This document shows positions 16,468 through 24,824 of a stretch of 64,000 nt of DNA, piece by piece. The stretch is from Lachnospiraceae bacterium. Its GTDB lineage: Bacteria; Bacillota; Clostridia; Lachnospirales; Lachnospiraceae. The stretch spans positions 5,627 to 69,626 of the forward strand of contig CAAEMZ010000047.1 of the NCBI GenBank assembly GCA_900757195.1, in the 5' to 3' direction. Position numbers and translations under genes: made by a program. Every line of letters begins with the position of its first letter. The first letter of the stretch is position 1. The notes under the pieces were generated by a model. The model ran no database searches, was not told the DNA's origin, and worked only from the letters and a program-made list of their open reading frames with translations.

Positions 16468-18614
16468 AAATTTTCAGATATCTGAAAAATTCGAAGGCAA
16501 TGGTATTCGCCATTATCCTGCTGCTGGTTGTCCAGGCAGGATGCGATCTGTCTCTGCCGGAATACACATCAAATATCGTGGATGTGGGTATTCAGCAGGG
16601 CGGCATCGAACGGGTAACGCCGGAAAAAATACGAAAAGAAACCTATGACAGTCTGAAGCTGTTTATGACGGATGCGGAGATTGCCAGGGTAGAGCCCTAT
16701 TATACGGAAAATCAGGAGGGCATCTGTGAACGAAATACAGAATCGGACGAAATCCTCGATGGGATGGATGATGCTTTTGGCATGCCGATGCTTATTTTAT
16801 CTGCCCTGGAAGAATCCGGTCAGGCAGATATGAGCCAGCTTAAACAGGCTCTGGATGCAGGCATGATTACAAGGGAGGAAATGATCGCCAAACGGAATGA
16901 GGCGGAGGCTTCCTTTGGGGATATGAGTGACTCGATCATCCAGCAGAAGGCCAATCTGTTTGTCAAGAAAGAGTATGAAGCGATGGGAATCGATTTGGAT
17001 GCGCTTCAGATGAATTATCTGAAAACAAAGGGGCTGCAGATGGTCGGTCTGGCAGTTGTTATGATGGCCGCGTCAATCCTTGTGTCCCTGTTTGCAGCAA
17101 AGGTGGCTGCCGGTGTCGGACGGGATTTACGCCGCGGTGTATTCAATAAAGTCGTGTCCTTTTCCAATGCGGAGATGGATAAATTTTCCACAGCGTCATT
17201 GATTACCCGGAGTACCAATGATATCCAGCAGGTTCAGATGGTCGAGGTCATGCTGCTCCGAATGGTATTTTACGCACCGATCATCGGTATCGGCGGTGTA
17301 TTTAAGGTACTGCATACAAAAACCGGCATGAGCTGGATTATTGTGGTTGCCGTGGCTTCGATTATGGCGCTGGTACTTCTGTTAATGTCCATGGCCATGC
17401 CGAAATTTAAAAAGATGCAGGATCTTGTGGACCGGCTGAATCTTGTGTCCAGAGAGATTCTGACGGGTATTCCGGTTATCCGGGCCTTCAGCCGGGAAAA
17501 ACACGAAGAGGAACGGTTTGATGTGGCCAACACAAATCTGATGAAAACCCAGTTATTTACCAACCGGGTTATGACGGTGATGATGCCGGCCATGATGCTG
17601 ATTATGAACGGTATTACCGTATTGATCGTATGGAATGGCGCCCATGGTATTAATCAGGGAAATCTTCAGGTGGGTGATATGATGGCCTTTATGACGTATA
17701 CGATGCAGATTGTTATGGCCTTCCTCATGCTGACAATGATTTCAATCATGCTGCCAAGAGCCGGTGTGGCTGCAGAACGTATCGAAGAAATTCTGACAAC
17801 AGAGCCAACGATCCACGATGCCGAAAACGTCCGGGATGACGAACTTTCCGAAGTGAAGGGCTGTGTTGAATTTAAAGATGTCTGCTTCCGGTATCCGGGG
17901 GCAAATGAAGATGCTCTGGAGCATATAAGCTTTACGGCAAGACCCGGGGAAACGACGGCGATTATCGGAAGTACGGGCTGCGGTAAATCAACGCTGATCC
18001 ACCTGATTCCGAGATTTTATGATGTGACCGCGGGAGCGATTACAATTGACGGCATTGATATCCGGGAATTATCCAAAAACAAAGTGCGAAGTATTCTCGG
18101 ATTCGTTCCGCAGAAAGGGGTTCTTTTCTCCGGAACCATTGAATCGAATATTAAATTCGGTGGTGACTGGATTACGGATGAAGCGATGAAGAGCGCTGCA
18201 GAAGTGGCTCAGGCTGTGGAATTTATTGAAACCAAAAAGGATACGTACCGGAGTCCGATCGCTCAGGGTGGAACCAATGTTTCCGGCGGACAGAAACAGC
18301 GTCTGTCCATTGCCAGAGCCATTGCAAAAAATCCAAAGGTATTTCTCTTTGACGACAGTTTTTCGGCCCTGGACTATAAGACGGATGTGGTTTTACGACG
18401 GGCGCTCAAAGAGAAGGTTTCGGATGCAGCAGTGATTATCGTGGCACAGCGGATCAGCACCATCCTGCATGCGGATCAGATTATTGTACTGGATGAAGGC
18501 CGGGTGGCCGGTATCGGAACCCATGAACAGCTTCTGGAAAGCTGCGAAGCTTATCAGGAAATTGCAAAATCCCAGTTATCTGAATCCGAATTGAAAGGAG
18601 GCCGTGCATCATGA
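16461..18614 (+). CDS. Heterodimeric ABC exporter subunit with degenerate ATP site and large extracellular insert
   Basis: 717-residue half-transporter: six membrane helices then an ATPase domain with Walker A GSTGCGKST (503-511), signature VSGGQ (607-611) and Walker B VFLFDDS (627-633). The catalytic Glu is replaced by Asp632. Between helix 1 and helix 2 there is an insert of about 150 polar residues (about 40-185), as in BmrD of Bacillus BmrCD; most exporters have only a short loop there. It is first of a pair with the next gene (four-base overlap), and both sit under the MarR gene. Together they should export drugs or lipids from the membrane. Substrate is unknown. Confidence 0.92.
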   Translation: MLKIFRYLKNSKAMVFAIILLLVVQAGCDLSLPEYTSNIVDVGIQQGGIERVTPEKIRKETYDSLKLFMTDAEIARVEPYYTENQEGICERNTESDEILDGMDDAFGMPMLILSALEESGQADMSQLKQALDAGMITREEMIAKRNEAEASFGDMSDSIIQQKANLFVKKEYEAMGIDLDALQMNYLKTKGLQMVGLAVVMMAASILVSLFAAKVAAGVGRDLRRGVFNKVVSFSNAEMDKFSTASLITRSTNDIQQVQMVEVMLLRMVFYAPIIGIGGVFKVLHTKTGMSWIIVVAVASIMALVLLLMSMAMPKFKKMQDLVDRLNLVSREILTGIPVIRAFSREKHEEERFDVANTNLMKTQLFTNRVMTVMMPAMMLIMNGITVLIVWNGAHGINQGNLQVGDMMAFMTYTMQIVMAFLMLTMISIMLPRAGVAAERIEEILTTEPTIHDAENVRDDELSEVKGCVEFKDVCFRYPGANEDALEHISFTARPGETTAIIGSTGCGKSTLIHLIPRFYDVTAGAITIDGIDIRELSKNKVRSILGFVPQKGVLFSGTIESNIKFGGDWITDEAMKSAAEVAQAVEFIETKKDTYRSPIAQGGTNVSGGQKQRLSIARAIAKNPKVFLFDDSFSALDYKTDVVLRRALKEKVSDAAVIIVAQRISTILHADQIIVLDEGRVAGIGTHEQLLESCEAYQEIAKSQLSESELKGGRAS

Positions 18615-20455
18615 GTGAAGAGAGAAGACAGCCAATGCGCCGGCGCGGACCTATGGGCGGTCCGGGAATGATGCCGGGAGAAAAAGCGAAGGATTTTAAA
18701 GGCAGTGTCGGAAAATTGCTGAATTATATGGGAAAGTATAAAATCGCTCTGCTCTTTGTTGTGATTTTTGCCATCTGCGGAACAGCCTTTAATATCGTCG
18801 GACCGAAGATTTTAAGTAAGGCAACGACGGAAATTTTTAACGGTCTTGTTTCAAAGCTTTCCGGAGGCAGTGGCATTGATTTTGGAAAAATCGGAAAAAT
18901 TATGCTCCTGTTAATGGGACTTTATGTCATCAGCGCCTGCTTTTCATTTATTCAGGGCTGGCTGATGACCGGTATTTCCCAGAAAATGTGTTTCCGGATG
19001 CGTAAAGAAATTTCAGAAAAAATCAACCGGATGCCTCTGGACTATTTTGAATCCAGAACTGTCGGAGAGGTATTGTCACGGATTACCAATGATGTGGATA
19101 CGCTGGGCATGAGTCTGAATCAGAGTGTGACCCAGTTGATTACATCGGTGACGACGATTCTCGGTATTTTAATCATGATGCTGAGCATCAGTCCGCTGAT
19201 GACGCTGATTGCCGTAGTGATCCTTCCGGTTTCGGGAATTCTGATCACAACGGTCGTAAAATCCTCACAGAAATATTTCCGCACACAGCAGGAATACCTC
19301 GGCAGGATTAACGGTCAGGTCGAAGAAGTCTACAGCGGTCAGAATATTGTCAAAGCCTTTGACCGGGAAGAGGAAGTGCTCAGAGAATTTTCGGAAACCA
19401 ATGATACGTTATATGTATCTGCATGGAAATCCCAGTTCTTTTCCGGAATGATGATGCCGGTCATGAACTTTGTCGGAAACCTCGGTTATGTGGCGGTGGC
19501 CGTTGTCGGCGGTTATCTGACGATTATCGGAAGCATTGAAATCGGCGATATCCAGGCATTTATTCAGTATGTGCGCCAGTTTACACAGCCAATCTCTCAG
19601 GTGGCTCAGGTTTCAAATATGCTTCAGTCGATGGCGGCAGCTTCGGAAAGAGTTTTCCAGTTCCTCGCGGAGCCGGAGGAAGATGTGACTGCAGAGAATC
19701 CGGTACATCTGGAAAATCCGGAAGGCCGTGTGGCTTTCGAGCATGTGCGGTTCGGATATAAACCGGATAAAATGGTCATTAATGACTTTAGCTGCCGTGT
19801 GGAACCGGGACAGACCGTGGCCATTGTCGGACCGACCGGCGCGGGAAAAACAACGATGGTGAAGCTGCTGATGCGTTTCTACGATGTCAACAGCGGAAAT
19901 ATTCTTGTGGACGGTCATAATATTAAAGATTTTAACCGGAGTGAGCTCCGGGAACTGTTCGGAATGGTTCTGCAGGATACATGGCTCTTTAAGGGAACCA
20001 TTATGGAAAATATCCGTTACGGCCGGCTGGATGCCACGGATGAAGAGGTAATCGAAGCGGCGAAGGCGGCCAGAGCCCATCATTTCATCCAGACACTGCC
20101 GGGCGGCTATCAGATGGAATTAAATGAGGATGCCAGCAATGTGTCCCAGGGACAGAAACAGCTTCTGACGATTGCCCGGGCGATCCTTGCAGATAATCCG
20201 GTCATGATTCTGGATGAAGCGACAAGCTCTGTAGATACCCGTACGGAAGGTCAGATTCAGAAGGCGATGAATCATCTCATGGAAGGCAGAACAAGCTTTG
20301 TCATTGCCCACCGATTGTCAACAATTAAAGACGCGGATGTGATTCTTGTCATGAAAAACGGCGATATTATTGAACAGGGAAATCATGAGACACTGCTCAG
20401 AAAGGGCGGATTTTATGCAGACCTGTATAATTCCCAGTTTGAGGAAACCGCTTAA
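18611..20455 (+). CDS. Heterodimeric ABC exporter subunit, partner with intact catalytic Glu
   Basis: 614 residues with six membrane helices and one ATPase domain: Walker A GPTGAGKTT (407-415), Walker B ILDEATSS with catalytic Glu536. The signature is VSQGQ (511-515) in place of SGGQ. In the dimer this altered signature faces the Asp-containing Walker B of the first subunit, so both deviations fall in the same ATP site, while the other site is canonical. This is the layout of TM287/288 and BmrCD. The start (ATGA overlap) has GAAAGGAGG ten bases upstream. The polar, Met/Gly/Pro-rich N-terminus (about residues 5-25) is unusual but cytoplasmic. Confidence 0.92.
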   Translation: MSEERRQPMRRRGPMGGPGMMPGEKAKDFKGSVGKLLNYMGKYKIALLFVVIFAICGTAFNIVGPKILSKATTEIFNGLVSKLSGGSGIDFGKIGKIMLLLMGLYVISACFSFIQGWLMTGISQKMCFRMRKEISEKINRMPLDYFESRTVGEVLSRITNDVDTLGMSLNQSVTQLITSVTTILGILIMMLSISPLMTLIAVVILPVSGILITTVVKSSQKYFRTQQEYLGRINGQVEEVYSGQNIVKAFDREEEVLREFSETNDTLYVSAWKSQFFSGMMMPVMNFVGNLGYVAVAVVGGYLTIIGSIEIGDIQAFIQYVRQFTQPISQVAQVSNMLQSMAAASERVFQFLAEPEEDVTAENPVHLENPEGRVAFEHVRFGYKPDKMVINDFSCRVEPGQTVAIVGPTGAGKTTMVKLLMRFYDVNSGNILVDGHNIKDFNRSELRELFGMVLQDTWLFKGTIMENIRYGRLDATDEEVIEAAKAARAHHFIQTLPGGYQMELNEDASNVSQGQKQLLTIARAILADNPVMILDEATSSVDTRTEGQIQKAMNHLMEGRTSFVIAHRLSTIKDADVILVMKNGDIIEQGNHETLLRKGGFYADLYNSQFEETA

Positions 20456-20482
20456 AAGCGGAGGAGAGAGGCGGAGAATTTT

Positions 20483-20941
20483 ATGGAACCGATGTTTACA
20501 ACAGAAACCAGATATACGCTGGATGAATACAAAAAATATAATCACGCCGTGCTTTGGAAAATAAAGAAAGTACCGGTGACGATCCTTCTGCTGGAGCTGA
20601 TTCTTCTCGGCATCAGCTATTTTACAAAAGATATGACGTACATTCTGGGAGCGCTGCTCGTACCGCTGATTTTTAAAATCGTGCTGGGGATACAGGCGAG
20701 GAAAACCTATGGGGATAATCCAGGGATTCATAATGTTGTCTTTTCATGCAGCTTCTATGAGGATTTTATGGAGCAGTCCAGCGTCCTCGGAAGCACCCGG
20801 ATTTATTACCGGGAAATTTATAAAGTCCTTGAAACAGGCACTAACTTCTATCTTATGATCGGCAGAGATGCGGGCAGTATTATTGTCAAAAAGAATTGTT
20901 CCGCTGAACTCATTCAGTTCCTGAAAAATCTCAGGGCATAA
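20483..20941 (+). CDS. YcxB-like membrane-associated protein
   Basis: 152 residues: a short polar N-terminus, two hydrophobic helices (about 31-75), and a C-terminal beta-rich domain of the YcxB type (FYEDFMEQSSVLGSTRIYYREIYKV, then FYLMIGRDAGSIIVKK), ending KNLRA. Function unknown in the family. It follows the ABC genes by 27 bases with its own GGAG site and precedes the terminator, so it is the fourth gene of the MarR operon. Confidence 0.8.
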   Translation: MEPMFTTETRYTLDEYKKYNHAVLWKIKKVPVTILLLELILLGISYFTKDMTYILGALLVPLIFKIVLGIQARKTYGDNPGIHNVVFSCSFYEDFMEQSSVLGSTRIYYREIYKVLETGTNFYLMIGRDAGSIIVKKNCSAELIQFLKNLRA

Positions 20942-20944
20942 AAT

Positions 20945-20996
20945 AAAAGACGGTTTTAAAGCATTTCACAGCTTTAAAAAACCGTCTTTTTGTTTT
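20945..20996. terminator. Terminator closing the MarR-ABC operon
   Basis: AAAAGACGGTTTTAAAGC, 8-base loop, then GCTTTAAAAAACCGTC followed by a T-rich tail. One bulge. It reaches the stop codon of the converging SDR gene and can serve both. Confidence 0.88.
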
Positions 20997-21726
20997 AAAT
21001 CCATGCTCCGTCGAGGGTAATGATCTGGCCCGTGAGATAGGGGTGGTTTCCGGCGAGCTGCAGGGCCAGACGGCCGACTTCTTCCGGACGGCCCATACGG
21101 CAGGATGGGATTTCATCAATGAGCTGTTCCCGTTCTTCTTCGGAAAGAAAACGGTTCATTTCTGTGTCAATGGCGCCGCAGGCAATGGCATTGACGCTGA
21201 TATGGCTGGGCGCTAGTTCTTTGGCGAGGGCTTTTGTGAGCGCGTTTATCCCGCCTTTGGAAGCGGAGTAGGCAGCTTCGCAGGAGGCGCCGCAGATGCC
21301 CCAGACGGAGGAAATATTAATAATGCTTCCGGTCTGGCGGGCCACCATGCCGGGAATGATTCCGTGGCAGCAGTTAAAGACCGAAGTGAGATTGGTCTGG
21401 ATGATGTGATTCCATTCTTCCGGAGACATATCACTCAGAAGGCCGATGTAGGAAATCCCGGCGTTGTTGACCAGACAGTCAATGGGGCCGAGAAAATCGG
21501 CGGCTCCGGTGACAAAAGCCCGGGCATCTTCATAATTTCCCATATCGCCGAGACAGGCAAAACAGCGGCGGCCCATGGCTTCAATGATTTTTTTCAGAGA
21601 TTCCAGTTCGGCAGCGCTGTGGCGGCAGCAGATGCCTACAGACCAGCCGGCTTCAGCAAAAGCGATGGCAATAGCCCGTCCGATACCTCTGGAGGCTCCG
21701 GTAACTAAAACATTTTTATTTTTCAT
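20995..21726 (-). CDS. SDR family reductase, probable EF-P 5-aminopentanone reductase (YmfI type)
   Basis: 243-residue short-chain dehydrogenase: TGASRGIG (9-16) for the cofactor, NNAG near 90, catalytic Ser in INISSVWG, and Tyr/Lys in AYSASKGG. The region around the active site (SSVWGICGASCEAAYS, then ALAKELAP) is closer to Bacillus YmfI than to FabG as I remember these families. YmfI reduces the 5-aminopentanone on elongation factor P to 5-aminopentanol. No fatty-acid genes are nearby, which also argues against FabG. The efp gene is not in the window. AGAAAG lies some ten bases before the ATG. The precise substrate remains an inference. Confidence 0.8.
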   Translation of the reverse strand: MKNKNVLVTGASRGIGRAIAIAFAEAGWSVGICCRHSAAELESLKKIIEAMGRRCFACLGDMGNYEDARAFVTGAADFLGPIDCLVNNAGISYIGLLSDMSPEEWNHIIQTNLTSVFNCCHGIIPGMVARQTGSIINISSVWGICGASCEAAYSASKGGINALTKALAKELAPSHISVNAIACGAIDTEMNRFLSEEEREQLIDEIPSCRMGRPEEVGRLALQLAGNHPYLTGQIITLDGAWI

Positions 21727-21960
21727 AATTCGACTTCTTTCTATATATAGTACTATTTTTTGAGATGTTACGCAAATAAATCTGTATATGGTGGTGTTTA
21801 TTATAGCATGGATTGAGGAAAATCACGACATTTCGGGACAAAATTTTGGAATATAAATTTTGAATTACAAAGCATCTATACATATTTAACAAAGACATTC
21901 AAGTAAAATTGGTGAATATTAAATTTCAAAATGTGTTAGAATTCATAAATGAAATCAATT

Positions 21961-21977
21961 TGTAACAGAAATGTAAT
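21961..21977 (+). promoter_or_regulatory. WalR-type box upstream of the ftsEX locus
   Basis: TGTAAC-AGAAA-TGTAAT fits TGTWAH-N5-TGTWAH, the WalR (YycF) consensus known from Bacillus and Staphylococcus. It lies 40 bases upstream of the -35 of the only good promoter before the cell-wall genes. The same pattern occurs twice before the NlpC/P60 gene at 48 kb. Confidence 0.6.
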
Positions 21978-22016
21978 GGACATAGGGCTGTTTTATAAAA
22001 AACCTTGAAAAAACCC

Positions 22017-22045
22017 TTTACTTTTTAGCATAATTGCACTATTAT
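22017..22045 (+). promoter_or_regulatory. Promoter of the regulator-ftsEX genes
   Basis: TTTACT (22017-22022), 17-bp spacer, TATTAT (22040-22045); 54 bases upstream of the chosen start. Confidence 0.65.
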
Positions 22046-22098
22046 ATAAAAAAGAATGATATGCAAAGGACTATATGATAAAAGTAAGGGTGATAACT

Positions 22099-23187
22099 AT
22101 GATTTCAAATCAGATTTTACAGAATACGATGGAAGGCCTGAAGGCTATTACCAGAGTCGATTTGTGTGTTATGGATACCGAGGGGAAGGTTTTGGCATCC
22201 ACAATGAATAATGCGGAGGAATATGAAAGTGCAGTTTTAGACTTTGTCAATTCCCCGGCAGACAGTCAGGTGCTCAGCGGATTTCAGTTCTTCAAAGTTT
22301 TTGATGAACATCAGCTTGAGTTTGTCATTCTTGCCAGAGGCGACAGTGATGATGTGTATATGGTCGGAAAAATTGCATCCTTTCAGACACAGAATCTGTT
22401 AGTGGCTTACAAAGAGCGGTTTGATAAAGATAATTTTATCAAAAATCTGCTTTTGGACAATCTGCTTCTTGTGGATATCTATAACCGTTCAAAAAAACTG
22501 CGTATTGATACGGATGTACGCCGTATTGCGGTGATTATTGAACTGAACAGCGATAAGGAGACCAACGGTCTCGAAATTGTCCGTGGTATCTATACCGGAA
22601 AAACAAAGGATTTCATTACAGCAGTGGATGAAAAAAGCGTCATTGTTGTGAGAGAAGTAAAGGAAAATGAAAATTACGAAGAACTGACCAAGTCCTGCAA
22701 GGGTCTTTTGGACATTCTTCGGGGCGAAGGGCTGGCGAAGTGCCGCATCGCTCTCGGAACGATCGTTCAGGAAATTAAAGACGTATCCCGCTCCTATAAA
22801 GAAGCGAAGATGGCGCTGGACGTTGGTAAGATTTTCTATAGTGAACGTTCCGTTGTTGCCTACAGTAATCTGGGAATCGGACGACTGATCTATCAGCTCC
22901 CGGTGCCGCTCTGCAAGATGTTTATCAAAGAGATTTTTGACGGTAAGTCCCCGGATGATCTGGATGAAGAAACACTGACAACGATTAATAAATTTTTTGA
23001 AAACAGCCTGAATGTTTCGGAGACATCCCGTCAGCTTTACATTCACCGGAATACGCTGGTATACCGTCTGGATAAGCTGCAGAAGAGTACCGGACTGGAT
23101 TTAAGGGTTTTTGAAGATGCGATCACATTTAAGATTGCGCTGATGGTTGTCAAATACATGAGATACATGGAAACATTTGAGTATTAA
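22099..23187 (+). CDS. PucR/CdaR-like transcriptional regulator (sugar diacid recognition domain)
   Basis: 362 residues. The N-terminus (MISNQILQNTMEGLKAITRVDLCVMD) is the sugar-diacid-recognition domain of CdaR proteins; the C-terminus (about 295-350) is the PucR-type helix-turn-helix with the hallmark ETSRQLYIHRNTLVYRLDKL. The middle (about 130-270) is a GGDEF-like CdaR domain. ATG 22099 is chosen for homology with this conserved beginning and for AAGGG eight bases upstream; an ATG at 22075 has only a four-base spacing. Its place directly ahead of ftsE suggests a link to cell-wall or division control rather than to sugar acid use, but this is inference. Confidence 0.85.
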   Translation: MISNQILQNTMEGLKAITRVDLCVMDTEGKVLASTMNNAEEYESAVLDFVNSPADSQVLSGFQFFKVFDEHQLEFVILARGDSDDVYMVGKIASFQTQNLLVAYKERFDKDNFIKNLLLDNLLLVDIYNRSKKLRIDTDVRRIAVIIELNSDKETNGLEIVRGIYTGKTKDFITAVDEKSVIVVREVKENENYEELTKSCKGLLDILRGEGLAKCRIALGTIVQEIKDVSRSYKEAKMALDVGKIFYSERSVVAYSNLGIGRLIYQLPVPLCKMFIKEIFDGKSPDDLDEETLTTINKFFENSLNVSETSRQLYIHRNTLVYRLDKLQKSTGLDLRVFEDAITFKIALMVVKYMRYMETFEY

Positions 23188-23227
23188 TATTTAAAGCAAT
23201 GTACTGGCGATAAAAGGAGGTCATAAC

Positions 23228-23911
23228 GTGATTGTTTTGGATAACGTTTGCAAAACTTACAGCACAGGCGTTTCTGCTTTAAATGGTGTTAACCTCAGAA
23301 TTCATAAAGGTGAATTTGTATTTATCGTTGGAAGCAGCGGTTCGGGAAAAACAACACTGTTTAAACTGTTATTAAAAGAACTGGAACCTACTTCCGGAAG
23401 AATATATATCAACAGTCAGAATATCGGACGTCTGCGCCGCAGGAAGATTCCGAAGATGCGCCGCGGTATGGGCGTTGTATTCCAGGATTTCCGTTTGTTA
23501 AAGGACCGGAATATCTATGAGAATATTGCCTTTGCCCAGCGGGTGATCGGGAAACCTGCCAAGGTGATCCGGGAATCGGTGCCTCAGATGCTGACACTGG
23601 TCGGCCTTGCGGATAAGGCGGAAGCCTTTCCAAATGAGCTGTCCGGCGGCGAGCAGCAGAGAGTTTCTCTGGCAAGGGCCCTGGTCAATAACCCGCCGAT
23701 CCTTCTGGCGGACGAACCGACAGGAAATCTCGACCCGACGAATGCCTGGGAGATTATGATGCTGCTGGAGGATATTAATAAACGTGGAACCACGGTCGTT
23801 GTCGTTACCCATAATCAGGATATTGTGGAACGTATGCAGAAACGTGTCATTACGATAGACAAAGGTGTGGTTGTCAGCGATGAAAAAGGTGGAATAACAA
23901 ATGATAGGTAG
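23228..23911 (+). CDS. ftsE: Cell division ATP-binding protein FtsE
   Basis: 227-residue ABC ATPase that with FtsX forms a membrane complex controlling a periplasmic or extracellular peptidoglycan hydrolase through ATP hydrolysis. Walker A GSSGSGKTT (35-43), signature LSGGEQQ (138-144), Walker B ILLADEPTGNLD (158-169). FtsE-type features are the basic RRRKIPKMRRGMGVVFQDFRL segment before the Q-loop. The start is GTG with a perfect AAAAGGAGGT six bases upstream. It overlaps ftsX by eleven bases. Confidence 0.95.
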   Translation: MIVLDNVCKTYSTGVSALNGVNLRIHKGEFVFIVGSSGSGKTTLFKLLLKELEPTSGRIYINSQNIGRLRRRKIPKMRRGMGVVFQDFRLLKDRNIYENIAFAQRVIGKPAKVIRESVPQMLTLVGLADKAEAFPNELSGGEQQRVSLARALVNNPPILLADEPTGNLDPTNAWEIMMLLEDINKRGTTVVVVTHNQDIVERMQKRVITIDKGVVVSDEKGGITNDR

Positions 23912-24809
23912 AATGTTTTATGCACTCCGGCAGGGCTTTAAAAATATTGGCCGTAACGGGTTGTTTTCCCTGGCATCTGTTGGAACGATTACCGCATGTC
24001 TGTTTATGTTTGGTATTTTTTACTGTATCGTTGTGAATTTTCAGTTTATGATTCAGAAGGCTGAGAGCAACGTCGGCGTTACAGTGTTTTTTGAAGAGAC
24101 GATAACAGAAGACGAGATGCTTGAAGTACAAAAGCTGATCGATTCACGGGAAGAGGTCAGTTCAACAACGTATATTTCAGCCGAAGAAGCCTGGGAAGAT
24201 TTCAAAAAAGATTATTTCCCGGATGGCGATACAGGAATTCTGTCCGGACTGGATCAGGACAATCCTCTGGCAGACTGTGCCAGCGTTCAGGTTTATCTGG
24301 CGGATACCTCACGGCAGAATGAACTGGTGGATTACATTAAGACATTAAACGGTGTCAGCGAGGTGAATGCGTCCCAGATTATTGCGGACAGCTTTACAAA
24401 TTTCAGCCGTCTGATCGGATATATTTCCATGGCTGTTATTTTGATTCTGGTATTTGTTGCGATTTTCCTTATCAGTAATACAGTTATGATCGGTATTACT
24501 GTGCGAAAAGAGGAAATCGCAATTATGAAATACATTGGTGCAACGGATATTTTTGTCCGTGGCCCGTTTATCATTGAAGGTATGACGATCGGGTTGATCG
24601 GTTCCGGTATTCCGGTAATCGTTTTACGTATCCTTTACCCGATGGTTGTAGACTTTGTTTTGGGACATTTCTCAATATTAAACAGACTGCTCACATTTAT
24701 GGATGTGAATGCCGTGTTTAATATTCTGATTCCGGTTTCTCTGGGAATCGGTCTGGGAATCGGTTTTATCGGAAGTTATATGACTCTGAGAAAACATGTC
24801 AAAGTATAA
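23901..24809 (+). CDS. ftsX: Cell division membrane protein FtsX
   Basis: 302-residue permease-like protein: N-terminal amphipathic segment, one membrane helix (about 22-45), a large extracellular loop (about 48-170), then three further helices. The loop is where FtsX contacts its hydrolase (PcsB or CwlO type). Typical sequence is seen in MIGITVRKEEIAIMKYIGATD near residue 195. The gene overlaps ftsE and is followed 15 bases later by the coiled-coil M23 hydrolase that is its probable client. Confidence 0.95.
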   Translation: MIGRMFYALRQGFKNIGRNGLFSLASVGTITACLFMFGIFYCIVVNFQFMIQKAESNVGVTVFFEETITEDEMLEVQKLIDSREEVSSTTYISAEEAWEDFKKDYFPDGDTGILSGLDQDNPLADCASVQVYLADTSRQNELVDYIKTLNGVSEVNASQIIADSFTNFSRLIGYISMAVILILVFVAIFLISNTVMIGITVRKEEIAIMKYIGATDIFVRGPFIIEGMTIGLIGSGIPVIVLRILYPMVVDFVLGHFSILNRLLTFMDVNAVFNILIPVSLGIGLGIGFIGSYMTLRKHVKV

Positions 24810-24824
24810 GAAGGGAGCTAGATT

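Larger units (their letters stand above)
21727..22098. promoter_or_regulatory. Divergent intergenic region before the cell-wall locus
   Basis: About 370 bases without a gene, strongly AT-rich. On the minus strand a TATAAT near 21800 could serve the SDR gene. On the plus strand it carries a WalR-type box (21961-21977) and the promoter at 22017-22045 for the regulator-ftsEX genes. No structured RNA was recognised. Confidence 0.6.
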
